Positions 43,056 through 56,482 of a stretch of DNA of 64,000 nt are shown piece after piece. Position 1 is the stretch's first letter. The number at the start of each line of letters is the position of its first letter. Below the pieces are notes generated by a model, which ran no database searches, was not told the DNA's origin, and saw only the letters and a program-made list of their open reading frames with translations. The position numbers and the translations under genes were made by a program. Origin of the DNA: Quisquiliibacterium transsilvanicum (GTDB lineage: Bacteria; Pseudomonadota; Gammaproteobacteria; Burkholderiales; Burkholderiaceae_E); contig NZ_JACHGB010000002.1 of the NCBI RefSeq assembly GCF_014202215.1, positions 248,001 to 312,000 of the forward strand. The letters run 5' to 3'.

Positions 43056-43068
43056 GCCGGGCCGCGCG

Positions 43069-44961
<1,893 letters not shown>

Positions 44962-44992
44962 ACCTGGCACGCGGCTTGCTGGAGATCCCCGC

Positions 44993-46537
44993 ATGACCGC
45001 ACATCCGCTTACCCCGATCGCACCGCCGCAGGGCATCTACGACGAGATGCTCGACGAGGCGGGCCAGTGCCGCGAGCACTACCGCGCCTGCGGAGAATGG
45101 CTGGCCTCGATGGGCGCCGAGGCCATGGCCGCCAAGCGCGCCGAGGCCGACCTGATCTTCCGGCGCACGGGCATCACCTTCACCGTCTATGGCGAAGAGG
45201 GCGGCTCGGAGCGGCTGATCCCGTCGGACGTCGTGCCCCGCATCATTCCGGCGGACGACTGGGCGCTGCTGGAACGCGGCCTGGTCCAGCGGGTCACCGC
45301 GATCAACCGGTTCCTGGCCGACATCTATCATGGCCGCGAGATCCTGCGCGCCGGCCTGATCCCGGCCGAAGACGTGCTGGAGAACGACCAGTACCAGCCG
45401 GCGATGATCGGCGCGCGCCTGCCGCACGACACCTACGCGCACATTGCGGGTGTCGACCTGGTCCGTCACTCGGACGGCGCCTTCTACGTGCTCGAGGACA
45501 ACCTGCGCGTCCCCTCGGGCGTGTCCTACCTGCTCAGCAACCGTCGCACGATGATGCGCCTGTTCCCCGACCTGTTCCGTCGGTATCAGGTCCGCCCGGT
45601 CGAGCACTATCCGGCGCTGCTGCTGCACACTCTTCGTGCAGCCACCGAGGTGGACAGCCCCACAGTGGTGCTCCTGACCCCGGGGCGCTACAACAGCGCC
45701 TACTTCGAGCATGCCTTCCTTGCGCAACAGATGGGCATCGAACTCGTCGAGGGGCAGGACCTGTTCGTGCGCGATTCCTGCGTCTGGATGCGCACCACTT
45801 CGGGGCCGCAGCGGGTCGACGTGATCTACCGCCGGCTCGACGACACCTTCCTCGATCCGCTCGTCTTCCGGCCGGACTCGACGCTCGGCGTGCCGGGGCT
45901 GATGGCGGCCTACCGGGCGGGCAACGTGGTGATCGCCAACGCGATCGGCACTGGCGTGGCCGACGACAAGTCCATTTATCCCTACGTGCCGGAGATGATC
46001 CGCTTCTATCTCGGCGAGGAGCCCCTGCTGCGCAACGTGCCGACCTGGATCTGTCGGCGGCCGGAAGATCTCGCCTACGTCCTCGCGCATCTGCCGGAGC
46101 TGGTGGTCAAGGAGGTGCATGGCGCCGGCGGCTACGGGATGCTGGTCGGCCCGACCAGCACTGCGGCAGAGATCGAGAACTTCAGGCGCGCGCTGGTGGC
46201 CAACCCCGGCAACTACATCGCACAGCCGACGCTTGCGCTGTCGACCTGCCCGACCTTCGTCGACGAGGGGGTCGCGCCGCGCCATATCGACCTGCGCCCC
46301 TTCGTGCTGGTGGGCCGCGAGGTCAGGATGGTGGCCGGCGGACTGACGCGGGTGGCGCTGCGCCGCGGTTCGCTGGTGGTCAATTCCTCGCAGGGCGGCG
46401 GCACCAAGGACACCTGGGTGCTGGATGCGCCTGCGCGGGGCGGGTCGGCTGCCTCGGCCGGCCAGGGGGCCGGCCTGGCGCACGATCCGGTCGGCCAGGG
46501 ACAGGTTTCCGCCAGCGGCGCAGCGGAGGGGTTCTGA
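44993..46537 (+). CDS. Circularly permuted ATP-grasp protein
   Basis: A 514-residue protein of the CP-ATP-grasp type 1 family. Marks are IYDEMLDEAGQCREHYRA at the start, TFTVYGEEGGSERLIP, FYVLEDNLRVPSGVSYLLSNRR, VDVIYRRLDDTFLDPL and KEVHGAGGYGMLVGPTS. It is thought to form a peptide bond with ATP, and usually sits with an alpha-E protein and a transglutaminase. Here only the alpha-E gene follows (TGATG overlap). The C-terminal 45 residues are Gly/Ala/Gln-rich. Substrate unknown. Confidence 0.88.
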   Translation: MTAHPLTPIAPPQGIYDEMLDEAGQCREHYRACGEWLASMGAEAMAAKRAEADLIFRRTGITFTVYGEEGGSERLIPSDVVPRIIPADDWALLERGLVQRVTAINRFLADIYHGREILRAGLIPAEDVLENDQYQPAMIGARLPHDTYAHIAGVDLVRHSDGAFYVLEDNLRVPSGVSYLLSNRRTMMRLFPDLFRRYQVRPVEHYPALLLHTLRAATEVDSPTVVLLTPGRYNSAYFEHAFLAQQMGIELVEGQDLFVRDSCVWMRTTSGPQRVDVIYRRLDDTFLDPLVFRPDSTLGVPGLMAAYRAGNVVIANAIGTGVADDKSIYPYVPEMIRFYLGEEPLLRNVPTWICRRPEDLAYVLAHLPELVVKEVHGAGGYGMLVGPTSTAAEIENFRRALVANPGNYIAQPTLALSTCPTFVDEGVAPRHIDLRPFVLVGREVRMVAGGLTRVALRRGSLVVNSSQGGGTKDTWVLDAPARGGSAASAGQGAGLAHDPVGQGQVSASGAAEGF

Positions 46538-47475
46538 TGCTCTCGCGCGTCGCTTCCCACCTGTACTGGATGTCCCGCTACCAGGAGCGTGCCGAGAACA
46601 TGGCGCGCATCCTCGACGTCGGGCAGTCGCTTGCGCTGCTCTCGGCCCAGGACGACGGCGCCGCCATCGAGCCGCTGATCATCACCGACACCCTCGTGGC
46701 CTTCGATGAGGCGGGCGGGCCGCGCACCACGGAGGGCGTTGCGCGCTTCCTGGCATGGGATGCCGCGCATCCGTCGAGCATCGCCAACTGCCTGGAGAGC
46801 AGCCGGGAGAACGCGCGCGCGGTGCGCGGCGCGATCACCTCCGAGATGTGGGAGACGATCAACGACACCTGGCTGCAGTTGCAGCAGCGCAGGCGCGTGG
46901 AGGGCCAGCCGGTCGACGCCGGCTTCTTCGACTGGGTCAAGGAGCGCAGCCACCAGTTCCGGGGGGTGACCTCAGGCACCATCCTGCGCGGCCAGCCGTG
47001 GGCCTTCATCCGGCTGGGCACCATCATCGAGCGCGCCGACAACACCGCGCGCATCCTGTCGGTGAAGCAGGGCGCTGTCGACACCGCCGTACGTCCGACG
47101 CCCCCGGCCGACGACATCGCCGATTACTACAGCCTTGCGGCGGTGCTCCGCTCGGTGTCAGCCTTCGAGGCCTACCAGGACACCTACCGCGACGTGATCG
47201 ACGCGCGGCGCGTGGCCGAGCTGCTGATCCTCGATCCCAAGCTGCCGCGCTCGCTGCGCTTCTGCTACGACGAGATCGAGGCGCTGCTCGACCAGCTTCC
47301 GAAGCAGGCCGGCCGGCCGGCCCGCCGGCTCGCGGCAACGATTCAGGCTGGGCTTGCGCATGGCGATGTCGCCGAGGCGCTGTCGCTGGGCCTCTATGAG
47401 TTCCTCGAACGTTTCCTGAAGGAGAACGTGCTGCTCGGCGAGGCGGTGCAATCCGCCTATCTCGAGCTCACGTGA
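46537..47475 (+). CDS. Alpha-E domain protein
   Basis: A 312-residue helical protein of the alpha-E (DUF403) family. It begins MLSRVASHLYWMSRYQERAENMARIL and carries ESSRENARAVRGAITSEMWETINDTW and FIRLGTIIERADNTARILSVK, all conserved. It is always paired with a CP-ATP-grasp protein and is a likely accessory of a peptide-tagging or peptide-synthesis reaction. Start and stop of the pair overlap (TGATG). The transglutaminase and proteasome-type hydrolase partners of this system are not adjacent; recN follows in the opposite direction. Confidence 0.88.
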   Translation: MLSRVASHLYWMSRYQERAENMARILDVGQSLALLSAQDDGAAIEPLIITDTLVAFDEAGGPRTTEGVARFLAWDAAHPSSIANCLESSRENARAVRGAITSEMWETINDTWLQLQQRRRVEGQPVDAGFFDWVKERSHQFRGVTSGTILRGQPWAFIRLGTIIERADNTARILSVKQGAVDTAVRPTPPADDIADYYSLAAVLRSVSAFEAYQDTYRDVIDARRVAELLILDPKLPRSLRFCYDEIEALLDQLPKQAGRPARRLAATIQAGLAHGDVAEALSLGLYEFLERFLKENVLLGEAVQSAYLELT

Positions 47476-47528
47476 GCGAAGCCTGCGGGGGCCGCGCGCG
47501 CTGAACGGCGCGCCGCCGGCTGCCCGCG

Positions 47529-49178
47529 TCAGGCCTGGGCCAGCAGCTCGCGCGCGTGCTTTCGCGTGGTGGCAGTGATGCCGGCGCCGCCGAGCATCCG
47601 CGCCAGTTCCTCGACGCGGGCGCCGCGGTCCAGTTCCTCGATGCGGCTGCACACGCCCGCGCCCACGGTCTCCTTGCTGACGCGAAAGTGCTGGTGCGCC
47701 TTGGCCGCCACCTGCGGCAGGTGGGTGACGCACAGCACCTGGCGGTCGTCGCCGAGCCTGCGCATCAGTTCGCCGATGGCGTCGGCCACCGCCCCGCCGA
47801 CGCCGGCGTCCGCCTCGTCGAAAATCAGCGTGGGAACCGGGTTGGCCTGCGCCGCCATCACCGAGATTGCCAGGCCGATGCGCGAGAGCTCGCCGCCCGA
47901 GGCCACCTTGGCCAGCGGCCGCGGCGTGGCCCCGGCGTGCGCGGCCACGCGGAACTCCACCTGGTCGATGCCGGAGGCGGAGGGGTCGGTCGGCTCGCAG
48001 GCGATCTGCAGCCGGCCGCCGGCCATGCCCAGGCCGGCCAGGTGCTGCGACACGCCCTCGGAGAGGCGCGTGGCCGCCTTGCGCCTGGCCGCGGACAGTG
48101 CCGTGGCCAGGGTGTCGTAATGCTTGCGCGCCGCCTGCATCCGGGCCCGCAGAGCGTCCAGGTCCTGCGCCGCCTCGAGCTGCTGCAGCCGCTGCTGCAT
48201 TGCCTCGAGTTCCGCGGGAATGTCCGCAGGCGACAGCCGCAGCCTGCGCGCGGCTTCGAAAACTGCGCCGATGCGCTGCTCGGTCTGCTCGAGTCGCGCA
48301 GGGTCCAGGTCGACCCGGTCGGCGTAGGCCGCGAGCGCCGAAGCGGCCTCGTCGATCTGGATCGCCGCGCCGTCGAGCAGGTCGAGCGCCTCGCGCAGGC
48401 GCTCGTCGATCGCCGCCAGCGGGCGCAGCCGGTGCAGCAGCTGGTGCAGCCTGGACGACAGCGCGTCGTCGTTGTCGGAAAGCGCTTCCGCGGCGCCGCG
48501 GGTGCCCTCGATCAGCGAGGCGGCATGCGAAAGGCGCTTCTGCTCCTCGTTGAGCGCGTCCCATTCGCCGGGGGCGAGCCGCAGCCGCTCGAGCTCGCCG
48601 GCCTGCCAGGCGAGCCGGTCGCGCTCGAGCGCGAGCTCGCGCTGCCCGCCCTCGGTCGCTTCGAGGTCGCGCGCCAGCGTTCGCCAGGCGCTCCAGGCCT
48701 CGCCGAGCGCGCGCGCGTCGTCGGCGAGCCCGGCGTAGGCGTCGAGCAGCTGCCGCTGGCCATCCGCACGCAGCAGCGATTGCGCCGCGTGCTGGCCGTG
48801 GATGTCGACCAGCTGCTCGCCGAGCTCGCGCAGCAGCGCCGCGGTGGCCGGGTTGCCGTTGATGAGAGCGCGCGAGCGCCCCTCGGCGTCGATCACGCGG
48901 CGCAGCAGCACGCAGCCCGGGTCGCCTGCGAGGGCGCGCTCCGCCAGCCAGGCGTCGAGCGCTTCGCTGCTGCGGAAGGTGGCGCTGATGTCGGCGCGCG
49001 GAGCACCCTCGCGGACCACGCCGGCATCGGCGCGCCCGCCCATCGCCAGCGACAGGGCGTCGAGCAGGATGGACTTGCCCGCGCCAGTCTCGCCTGTGAG
49101 CGTGGTGAAGCCCGGCCCGAACTCGATGTCGAGAGCGTCGACGATGACGAAGTCCCTGAGGCGCAGCGCGAGCAGCAT
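47529..49178 (-). CDS. recN: DNA repair protein RecN
   Basis: A 549-residue SMC-like ATPase of double-strand break repair. Walker A is [16 protein letters not shown], a coiled-coil middle spans about 150-370, and the ABC signature [16 protein letters not shown] and Walker [14 protein letters not shown] precede the D/H-loop region [13 protein letters not shown]. The length is normal. It follows nadK by 11 nt on the same strand. Confidence 0.95.
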   Translation of the reverse strand: MLLALRLRDFVIVDALDIEFGPGFTTLTGETGAGKSILLDALSLAMGGRADAGVVREGAPRADISATFRSSEALDAWLAERALAGDPGCVLLRRVIDAEGRSRALINGNPATAALLRELGEQLVDIHGQHAAQSLLRADGQRQLLDAYAGLADDARALGEAWSAWRTLARDLEATEGGQRELALERDRLAWQAGELERLRLAPGEWDALNEEQKRLSHAASLIEGTRGAAEALSDNDDALSSRLHQLLHRLRPLAAIDERLREALDLLDGAAIQIDEAASALAAYADRVDLDPARLEQTEQRIGAVFEAARRLRLSPADIPAELEAMQQRLQQLEAAQDLDALRARMQAARKHYDTLATALSAARRKAATRLSEGVSQHLAGLGMAGGRLQIACEPTDPSASGIDQVEFRVAAHAGATPRPLAKVASGGELSRIGLAISVMAAQANPVPTLIFDEADAGVGGAVADAIGELMRRLGDDRQVLCVTHLPQVAAKAHQHFRVSKETVGAGVCSRIEELDRGARVEELARMLGGAGITATTRKHARELLAQA

Positions 49179-49189
49179 CGGGAACCCGT

Positions 49190-50077
49190 TCAGTTGCGGG
49201 AGAGGATCGGCAGCTCGTGCCAGTTCAGCTTGCTGCGCAGCGTGCCGAAGAAGCTGTAGCCGGGCGGATGCAGGAAGCGCGCACGGTGAGGGCCGCGCTC
49301 GACGATGATGTCGTCGCCGACCTGGAGGTCGCTGAACACCTGCATGTCGCCAGCCACCCGGGGCTCGCGACCCTCGACCACCGTGATGTGGATGCGGGCG
49401 TCGTCGGGCAGGGCGATGGGGCGGTTCGACAGCGCCTGCGGCGCGACCGGCACCAGCACCAGCCCGGCCAGCCGCGGGTGCAGGATGGGACCGTTGGCCG
49501 ATAGCGCGTAGGCCGTGGATCCGGTGGGCGTGGCGACGATCAGGCCATCCGCCCGCTGGTTGTACATGTAGACGCCGTCCACGTGCACCTGCAGCTCGAT
49601 CATTCCGGCCCGTGACGAACGGCTGACCACGACGTCGTTCATCGCGACCTGGTTCCAGACCTCGTCAGGGCCGCGCAGCACCCGGATGGTCAGCTGGGTG
49701 CGCTCCTCGGATGTGTAGTGCCCCTCCAGGATGGGGCCCAGTGCGTCGCGCCACTGCTCCAGCGGGATGTCGGTGACGAAGCCGAGCCGGCCATGGTTGA
49801 TGCCCACCAGCGGCACGTCGTACCGGGCGAGGTGGCGGGCCAGCCCGAGCATGGTGCCGTCGCCGCCGACGGCGATGGCGAGGTCGGCGTGCCGGCCGAT
49901 CTCGTCGACCGTGGCGTGCTCGAGATCGGTGCGGCCGATGGCCGCCGCGGTGTCTTCTTCGACGACGACGGAAACGGAACGCTCGCGCAGGAAGGCGGCG
50001 ATCTCGGCCAGGGTGCCCGCAACGCCATCGGACTGATAGCGGCCCACCAGTGCGACGGTCCGGAACGGGATGCTCAT
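49190..50077 (-). CDS. nadK: NAD kinase
   Basis: A 295-residue enzyme that phosphorylates NAD to NADP. It shows [26 protein letters not shown], the catalytic loop [21 protein letters not shown] and the C-terminal [19 protein letters not shown]. The ATG at 50077 lies 7 nt after TGTAAT (50090-50085), with no ribosome-binding site. It is divergent from hrcA and in one unit with recN. Confidence 0.94.
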   Translation of the reverse strand: MSIPFRTVALVGRYQSDGVAGTLAEIAAFLRERSVSVVVEEDTAAAIGRTDLEHATVDEIGRHADLAIAVGGDGTMLGLARHLARYDVPLVGINHGRLGFVTDIPLEQWRDALGPILEGHYTSEERTQLTIRVLRGPDEVWNQVAMNDVVVSRSSRAGMIELQVHVDGVYMYNQRADGLIVATPTGSTAYALSANGPILHPRLAGLVLVPVAPQALSNRPIALPDDARIHITVVEGREPRVAGDMQVFSDLQVGDDIIVERGPHRARFLHPPGYSFFGTLRSKLNWHELPILSRN

Positions 50078-50084
50078 GCGAACG

Positions 50085-50151
50085 ATTACACCATACTTCG
50101 AATGCGCATCGCGGCTCTCCGGCTTGCTTCGGCCGGAGGGGGCAATACAAT
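50085..50151. promoter_or_regulatory. Divergent nadK/hrcA promoters, both placed for leaderless mRNAs
   Basis: TGTAAT (50090-50085, minus) is exactly 7 nt before the nadK ATG, and TACAAT (50146-50151, plus) is exactly 7 nt before the hrcA ATG. For hrcA a -35-like TTGCTT lies 16 bp upstream. Neither gene has a Shine-Dalgarno sequence. Confidence 0.45.
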
Positions 50152-50158
50152 AGGCCGC

Positions 50159-51175
50159 ATGCTGGACCGACGCGCACAGACACTGCTGAAGACCCTGGTC
50201 GAGCGCTACATCGCCGACGGCCAGCCCGTGGGTTCGCGCACGCTGTCGAAGTACTCCGGACTCGAGCTCTCGCCGGCCACGATCCGCAACGTGATGGCCG
50301 ACCTCGAGGAGCTCGGGCTGATCGCCAGCCCGCACACCTCCGCGGGCCGGGTGCCAACGCCGCGCGGCTACCGGTTGTTCGTCGACACCCTGCTCACGGT
50401 GGAGCCGCTGCAGGGCGCGCAGACCGAGCAGATCCAGGGGCGGCTGCAGCCGGACGAGCCGCAGCGCGTGCTTTCGTCGGCGGCCTCCATCCTGTCGAGC
50501 CTGTCGCACTTCGCCGGCGTGGTGCTGGTCCCGCGGCGCTCCTCGCTGTTCAGGCAGGTGGAGTTCGTGCGGCTGTCGGAGCGGCGCCTGCTGCTGATCG
50601 TCGTCACGCCCGAAGGCGACGTTCAGAACCGCATCCTCCACATGGATCGCGACTACCAGCATTCCGAACTGGTCGAGGCGGCCAACTATCTGAACCAGAA
50701 CTTCGCCGGGCTCGATCTCGAGACCATCCGCACGCGGCTGCGCGGCGAGCTGGCCAGCCTGCGCGACGACATCACCGGGCTGATGCAGCGCGCGGTGGAG
50801 GCGGGGGGCAAGGCGCTGGCCGAGGAATCCGAGCCGGTGGTCATCTCCGGCGAGCGCAACCTGCTGGGTATCGCCGACCTCTCCGACAACATGGAGCGCC
50901 TGCGCCGGCTGTTCGATCTCTTCGAACGCAAGAGCGGCCTGATGCAGCTGCTGGACGCCTCCAGCCATGCCCAGGGCGTGCAGATCTTCATCGGCGGCGA
51001 ATCCGAACTGGTGCCGATGGATCAGGTGAGCGTGGTGGTGGCGCCCTACGCGGTCGACGGCAAGATCGTCGGCACGCTGGGGGTCATCGGGCCGACCCGG
51101 ATGGCCTACGACCGAGTGATTCCGATCGTCGACATCACGGCGAAGCTGGTCTCCACCGCGCTCAGCCAGGCGTGA
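50159..51175 (+). CDS. hrcA: Heat-inducible transcription repressor HrcA
   Basis: A 338-residue repressor. The N-terminal winged helix ([59 protein letters not shown]) is followed by GAF-like and C-terminal domains (ISGERNLLG and [18 protein letters not shown]). It binds CIRCE elements before groE or dnaK genes. No CIRCE is visible before grpE or dnaK here, so its targets probably lie elsewhere (groESL). Start: see the adjacent promoter entry; an in-frame extension far upstream overlaps nadK and is rejected. Confidence 0.94.
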   Translation: MLDRRAQTLLKTLVERYIADGQPVGSRTLSKYSGLELSPATIRNVMADLEELGLIASPHTSAGRVPTPRGYRLFVDTLLTVEPLQGAQTEQIQGRLQPDEPQRVLSSAASILSSLSHFAGVVLVPRRSSLFRQVEFVRLSERRLLLIVVTPEGDVQNRILHMDRDYQHSELVEAANYLNQNFAGLDLETIRTRLRGELASLRDDITGLMQRAVEAGGKALAEESEPVVISGERNLLGIADLSDNMERLRRLFDLFERKSGLMQLLDASSHAQGVQIFIGGESELVPMDQVSVVVAPYAVDGKIVGTLGVIGPTRMAYDRVIPIVDITAKLVSTALSQA

Positions 51176-51245
51176 GCCCGATCCTGCGCGCGCGCCAGCA
51201 GGCGGTTTCACGGAGCGCCCCTGCCGGGCGGTTCGCTGGAGAGCG

Positions 51246-51908
51246 GTGCCACCCCGAGCGGTGCCGTCCCGAGGCTCCGTCGCCTTGAGCGAGGCCCTGG
51301 TCCACCGCTGGTTCGACGCGCTGGCCCGCCTCGACGGCGAGGCGCTCGCAGCCTGCTACCACCCGTCAGCGAGCTTCAGCGATCCGCTGTTTCCCGACCT
51401 TCGGGGTGCGCGGGTCGGCTGGCGCTGGCGCCTGCTGGCGCGCGGCGCAACCGACATGCGCGTGTCCTATGACATCCTGGGCGGCGACGAGCGCAAGGCA
51501 CGGGTCCGGTGGCGCGCGCGCTGGCGGCTGGCCGGCAGCGACCGGGCCGTAGCCAACGAGGTGGAATCGACCTTCACCTTCTGGGACGGGCGCATCGTGC
51601 GGCAGGTGGACGCCTTCGATTTCTGGCGCTGGAGCCGTTCCAGCCTGGGGCCGGCGGGCTGGCTGCTGGGCTGGATCCCCGCGCTGCGGCGCGCCGCCGG
51701 CCGCCGCGCGCTGCAGCAGCTCGACCGGCTGGCGGCATCGGCCGCGCCGCGCGAGGCCGCCTTCCCAGCCGAGCCCCACGTCCCAGCCGAGGCCCACGTC
51801 CCAGCGGAGGCCCACGTCCCAGCGGAGGCCGCCTTCCCCGCCGAGGCCGCGGTGCAGGCAGCGCGCCCCTCGGTCGCCGCCCAGGACGAGGAGGGCAGGG
51901 CACGATAG
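51246..51908 (+). CDS. NTF2/SnoaL-like protein with repeat tail
   Basis: A 220-residue protein. About residues 14-125 form a SnoaL/NTF2-like alpha+beta fold ([37 protein letters not shown], then [21 protein letters not shown]), the usual form of small polyketide-cyclase-like proteins. The C-terminal 70 residues are Ala/Pro-rich, with five 6-residue repeats (PAEAHV). The start is uncertain: a GTG at 51246, or a TTG at 51285 that begins at the fold. Function unknown. It lies between hrcA and hemH on the same strand. Confidence 0.72.
   Translation: MPPRAVPSRGSVALSEALVHRWFDALARLDGEALAACYHPSASFSDPLFPDLRGARVGWRWRLLARGATDMRVSYDILGGDERKARVRWRARWRLAGSDRAVANEVESTFTFWDGRIVRQVDAFDFWRWSRSSLGPAGWLLGWIPALRRAAGRRALQQLDRLAASAAPREAAFPAEPHVPAEAHVPAEAHVPAEAAFPAEAAVQAARPSVAAQDEEGRAR
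51753..51842. repeat. Five 18-bp repeats in the NTF2-like gene
   Basis: Units such as GAGGCCCACGTCCCAGCG (51789-51806 and 51807-51824 are identical) encode PAEAHV hexads; the outer units encode PAEAAF. They are in frame, so copy number can vary without frameshift. Confidence 0.85.
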
Positions 51909-51981
51909 CCGGCCGGCCCGGCCCGGCGGCCGGCCTCGCGCCGCGCCGTGCCGTGCGGCACCACGCCGCCATCGGTTACCC

Positions 51982-52016
51982 TTCCCCCTTCCCCCTTCCC
52001 CCTTCCCCCTTCCCCC
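51982..52016. repeat. Five TTCCCCC heptamers directly before hemH
   Basis: Five perfect TTCCCCC units end two bases before the hemH ATG, and a partial unit precedes them. The same heptamer, in both orientations, brackets the IVP gene at 56.5-56.9 kb. A 7-bp unit changes spacing upstream of hemH when it expands. Confidence 0.9.
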
Positions 52017-52018
52017 AG

Positions 52019-53131
52019 ATGCCCCGCTACTCCTCGGCCTCCCGCTTCGACCACGCGACGCCGGCGCGCACCGGCGTGCTGCTCGTTCAGCTCGGCACGC
52101 CGGAGGCGCCGGAGCCCGGTCCGGTGCGGCGCTACCTGCGCCAGTTCCTCTCCGATGCCCGCGTCGTCGAGATTCCGCGGCTGGTCTGGTGGCCGATCCT
52201 GAACGGAATCATCCTCACGACGCGGCCGCGCAAGTCGGCCGCGAAGTACGCATCCATCTGGACCGACCAGGGCTCGCCGCTGGCCGTGAACACCGCCCGC
52301 CAGGCGCTGCTGCTGCGCGGCCACCTGGGCGAGCGGGGCGTCGACGTGGAGGTCGCCTGGGCGATGCGCTACGGCGGCCCTTCGATCCCGTCGGTGCTGC
52401 GCGAGCTGCGCGAGCGCAACGTCACGCGGCTGCTGGTGCTGCCGCTGTACCCGCAGTACGCGGGCAGCACTTCGGCCACGGCTTTCGACGCGGTGTGGGC
52501 CGAGCTCTCGGGCTGGCGCAACCTGCCCGAGCTGCGCACGGTGCGCGCCTTCCACGACCATCCCGGCTACCTGGACGCGCTGGCCGCGCGAATCCGCGAG
52601 GTCTGGACCCATGATGGCCCGCCGGACCGGCTGGTGATGAGCTTTCACGGTGTGCCAAGGCGCACGCTGGAGCTGGGCGATCCCTACCATTGCGAATGCC
52701 TGGCCACCGGCCGGCTGCTCGCGCAGCGGCTGGGGCTGCCGCCCGAGCGGGCGCTCGTCACCTTCCAGTCGCGCTTCGGCAAGGCCGAATGGCTGCAGCC
52801 CTATACCGACCGGACGCTCGAGGAACTGGGGCGGCAGGGGGTGGGGCGGGTGGACGTGGTCTGCCCGGGCTTCGTGGCCGATTGCCTCGAGACTCTGGAG
52901 GAGATCGCCATGGAAGGCCGGGACAGCTTCCTGGCCGCGGGCGGCCGCGACTATCGCTACATTCCTTGCCTGAACGACTCGGCGGGTCTTGCCGCGGCGC
53001 TGGCCGACCTGGTGCAGGAGCACACCGCCGGCTGGCCGGTGCGCCGCCTGGTTCCGGACGAGGAGCGTGCGCGGGCGGAAGAACTCGCACGCCGCCGCGA
53101 GCGGGCCATCGCGCGCGGCGCGAAGACCTGA
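52019..53131 (+). CDS. hemH: Ferrochelatase
   Basis: A 370-residue enzyme inserting Fe2+ into protoporphyrin IX, the last step of protohaem synthesis. It shows [57 protein letters not shown], the catalytic His in [25 protein letters not shown] and the C-terminal [17 protein letters not shown]. The ATG at 52019 is directly preceded by a TTCCCCC array and has no ribosome-binding site. A C-terminal Arg/Glu-rich helix (about 345-370) extends the fold. Confidence 0.93.
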   Translation: MPRYSSASRFDHATPARTGVLLVQLGTPEAPEPGPVRRYLRQFLSDARVVEIPRLVWWPILNGIILTTRPRKSAAKYASIWTDQGSPLAVNTARQALLLRGHLGERGVDVEVAWAMRYGGPSIPSVLRELRERNVTRLLVLPLYPQYAGSTSATAFDAVWAELSGWRNLPELRTVRAFHDHPGYLDALAARIREVWTHDGPPDRLVMSFHGVPRRTLELGDPYHCECLATGRLLAQRLGLPPERALVTFQSRFGKAEWLQPYTDRTLEELGRQGVGRVDVVCPGFVADCLETLEEIAMEGRDSFLAAGGRDYRYIPCLNDSAGLAAALADLVQEHTAGWPVRRLVPDEERARAEELARRRERAIARGAKT

Positions 53132-53180
53132 AGAAGCCGGGCAGGCGCCCGTACTCGGGAACGGACGACTGCTCCCGAAG

Positions 53181-53223
53181 CGACGAGGGCCCGCAGGCGC
53201 GAGCGCGCGCTGCAGGCCCGTCG
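53181..53223. terminator. Imperfect hairpin between hemH and the LysM gene
   Basis: Arms CGAC-ga-GGGCC-c-GCAG and CTGC-a-GGCCC-GTCG form a 13-bp interrupted stem between convergent stops. No U-tract. Possible bidirectional terminator. Confidence 0.4.
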
Positions 53224-53234
53224 GGCGGCCCGGA

Positions 53235-53711
53235 TCAGGCCTGCGGCGGGATCCTCAGCACCTGGCCGGGGTAGATCTTGTCCGGGTGCGAGAGCATCGG
53301 CTTGTTGGCCTCGAAGATCTGCATGTAGGCGTTGGCGTTCCCGTAGAACTCCTTGGCGATCTTCGACAGCGTGTCACCGCTCACCACGGTGTAGAACTTC
53401 GAGTCGGGCACCGGGTTGGTGACGGTGATCTGGTCGTTTACCTGGACCACGCCTGCGACGTTGCCGCAGCACAGCAGGATCTTTTCCTTGGTCTGCTGGT
53501 CGGCCACGCTGCCCGACACCGTGACCGCGGAGCTGGCGGCGTCGAAGCTGACGGTGAGCCCGTCCGTCGGCAGGTTCATCGACCGGATGTACTTGACGAT
53601 CGCGTCCGACGCAGCCTGGCTGGCCGCGGCCTTGTCGGGCGCGGCCGCTTGCGCGCTGCCGGTGCCGAAGAGCTTCTCGCCGGCTTCCTTGATGAAAGAG
53701 AGCAGTCCCAT
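53235..53711 (-). CDS. BON-LysM protein, potassium-binding Kbp-like (YgaU)
   Basis: A 158-residue protein close in length to E. coli Kbp/YgaU (149). Residues 1-12 (MGLLSFIKEAGEKLFG) match the family N-terminus. A BON domain follows (DAIVKYIRSMNLPTDGLTVSFDAASSAVTVSGSVADQQTKEKILL, then GVVQVNDQI), then LysM (FYTVVSGDTLSKIAKEFYGNANAYMQIFEANKPML, PGQVLRIP). AGAGGTG precedes the ATG at 53711. E. coli Kbp binds K+ in the cytoplasm; the same is inferred here. It is divergent from grpE. Confidence 0.9.
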   Translation of the reverse strand: MGLLSFIKEAGEKLFGTGSAQAAAPDKAAASQAASDAIVKYIRSMNLPTDGLTVSFDAASSAVTVSGSVADQQTKEKILLCCGNVAGVVQVNDQITVTNPVPDSKFYTVVSGDTLSKIAKEFYGNANAYMQIFEANKPMLSHPDKIYPGQVLRIPPQA

Positions 53712-53777
53712 GAATTCACCTCTACGCGACATTGATCGAAAGACGAGGTTAACACCGCCCGGCGCGGCACAGGCGGG

Positions 53778-53805
53778 CTTGAAAGCCGCGAAAGCGTCCC
53801 AATGT
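53778..53805 (+). promoter_or_regulatory. Sigma-32-type promoter of grpE
   Basis: CTTGAAA (53778-53784), 13 nt spacer and TCCCAATGT match the heat-shock consensus CTTGAAA-N11-16-CCCCATNT. It lies about 40 bp before grpE. No CIRCE inverted repeat is seen nearby. Confidence 0.72.
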
Positions 53806-53844
53806 CCCCTTTGATTTGAGCCAACAATTTGATTGAGAAGGGTG

Positions 53845-54435
53845 ATGACCTCGATGGCGGACGAACGGAACCAGACCGAAGCGAACGACACGACCTGGCG
53901 GACCGAAGGCCAGGACGCGACCCCCGGCGCCCAGCCGGCCCCCGAGGCGCTGGAGGCGAAGTCGCATCACGAGGTCGAGCAGCGCCTCGCGGAAGCGCTG
54001 GCCGAGGCAGCCGAGTTCAGGGACCAGTTCCTGCGCGCCAAGGCCGAGACCGAGAACGTGCGTCGGCGTGCCCAGGACGACGTGGCCAAGGCGCACAAGT
54101 TCGCGATCGAGGCGTTCGCCGAGGCGCTGCTGCCGGTCAAGGACAGCCTCGAGCTCGCGTTGAAGACCGATACCCCGAACGTCGAGAGCATGCGCGAAGG
54201 CGTCGACGCGACGCTGCGGCTGCTGGCCTCGTCCTTCGAGAAGAACCGCCTGCTGGAGATCGATCCGGTCGGACAGAAGTTCGACCCGAACCTGCACCAG
54301 GCGATCTCCATGGTGCCCGGCGCGTCGGTCACGCCCCCGGTGCCGGCCAACCACGTGGTGTCCGTGCTGCAGAAGGGCTACACGATCAACGACCGGGTGC
54401 TGCGTCCCGCCCTGGTCACCGTGGCGCAGGGCTGA
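53845..54435 (+). CDS. grpE: Nucleotide exchange factor GrpE
   Basis: A 196-residue DnaK cochaperone: a charged N-terminus, a long helix ([37 protein letters not shown]), then the beta-domain with [49 protein letters not shown]. Two ATGs are possible, at 53845 and 53854; GAGAAGG lies upstream of both. It is the first gene of grpE-dnaK-(IVP)-dnaJ, under a sigma-32-type promoter. Confidence 0.95.
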   Translation: MTSMADERNQTEANDTTWRTEGQDATPGAQPAPEALEAKSHHEVEQRLAEALAEAAEFRDQFLRAKAETENVRRRAQDDVAKAHKFAIEAFAEALLPVKDSLELALKTDTPNVESMREGVDATLRLLASSFEKNRLLEIDPVGQKFDPNLHQAISMVPGASVTPPVPANHVVSVLQKGYTINDRVLRPALVTVAQG

Positions 54436-54473
54436 CCGCGCGGGCCCGGCGGCCCCCGCTCGAGCGGATCGGA

Positions 54474-54501
54474 CTTGAATTCCGGCCCGCCACACGCATC
54501 T
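54474..54501 (+). promoter_or_regulatory. Possible second heat-shock promoter before dnaK
   Basis: CTTGAAT at 54474-54480 with CATCT at 54497-54501 is a weak match to the sigma-32 pattern in the 106-bp grpE-dnaK gap. Confidence 0.3.
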
Positions 54502-54541
54502 GACAGTCAACCGAACAATTCTCTGTAAATCGAGGCAAGCA

Positions 54542-56482
<1,941 letters not shown>

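Noticed and set aside
53700..54541. CIRCE element before grpE or dnaK.
   Set aside because: No TTAGCACTC/GAGTGCTAA pair seen in either gap; the sigma-32-type promoter explains heat control better.
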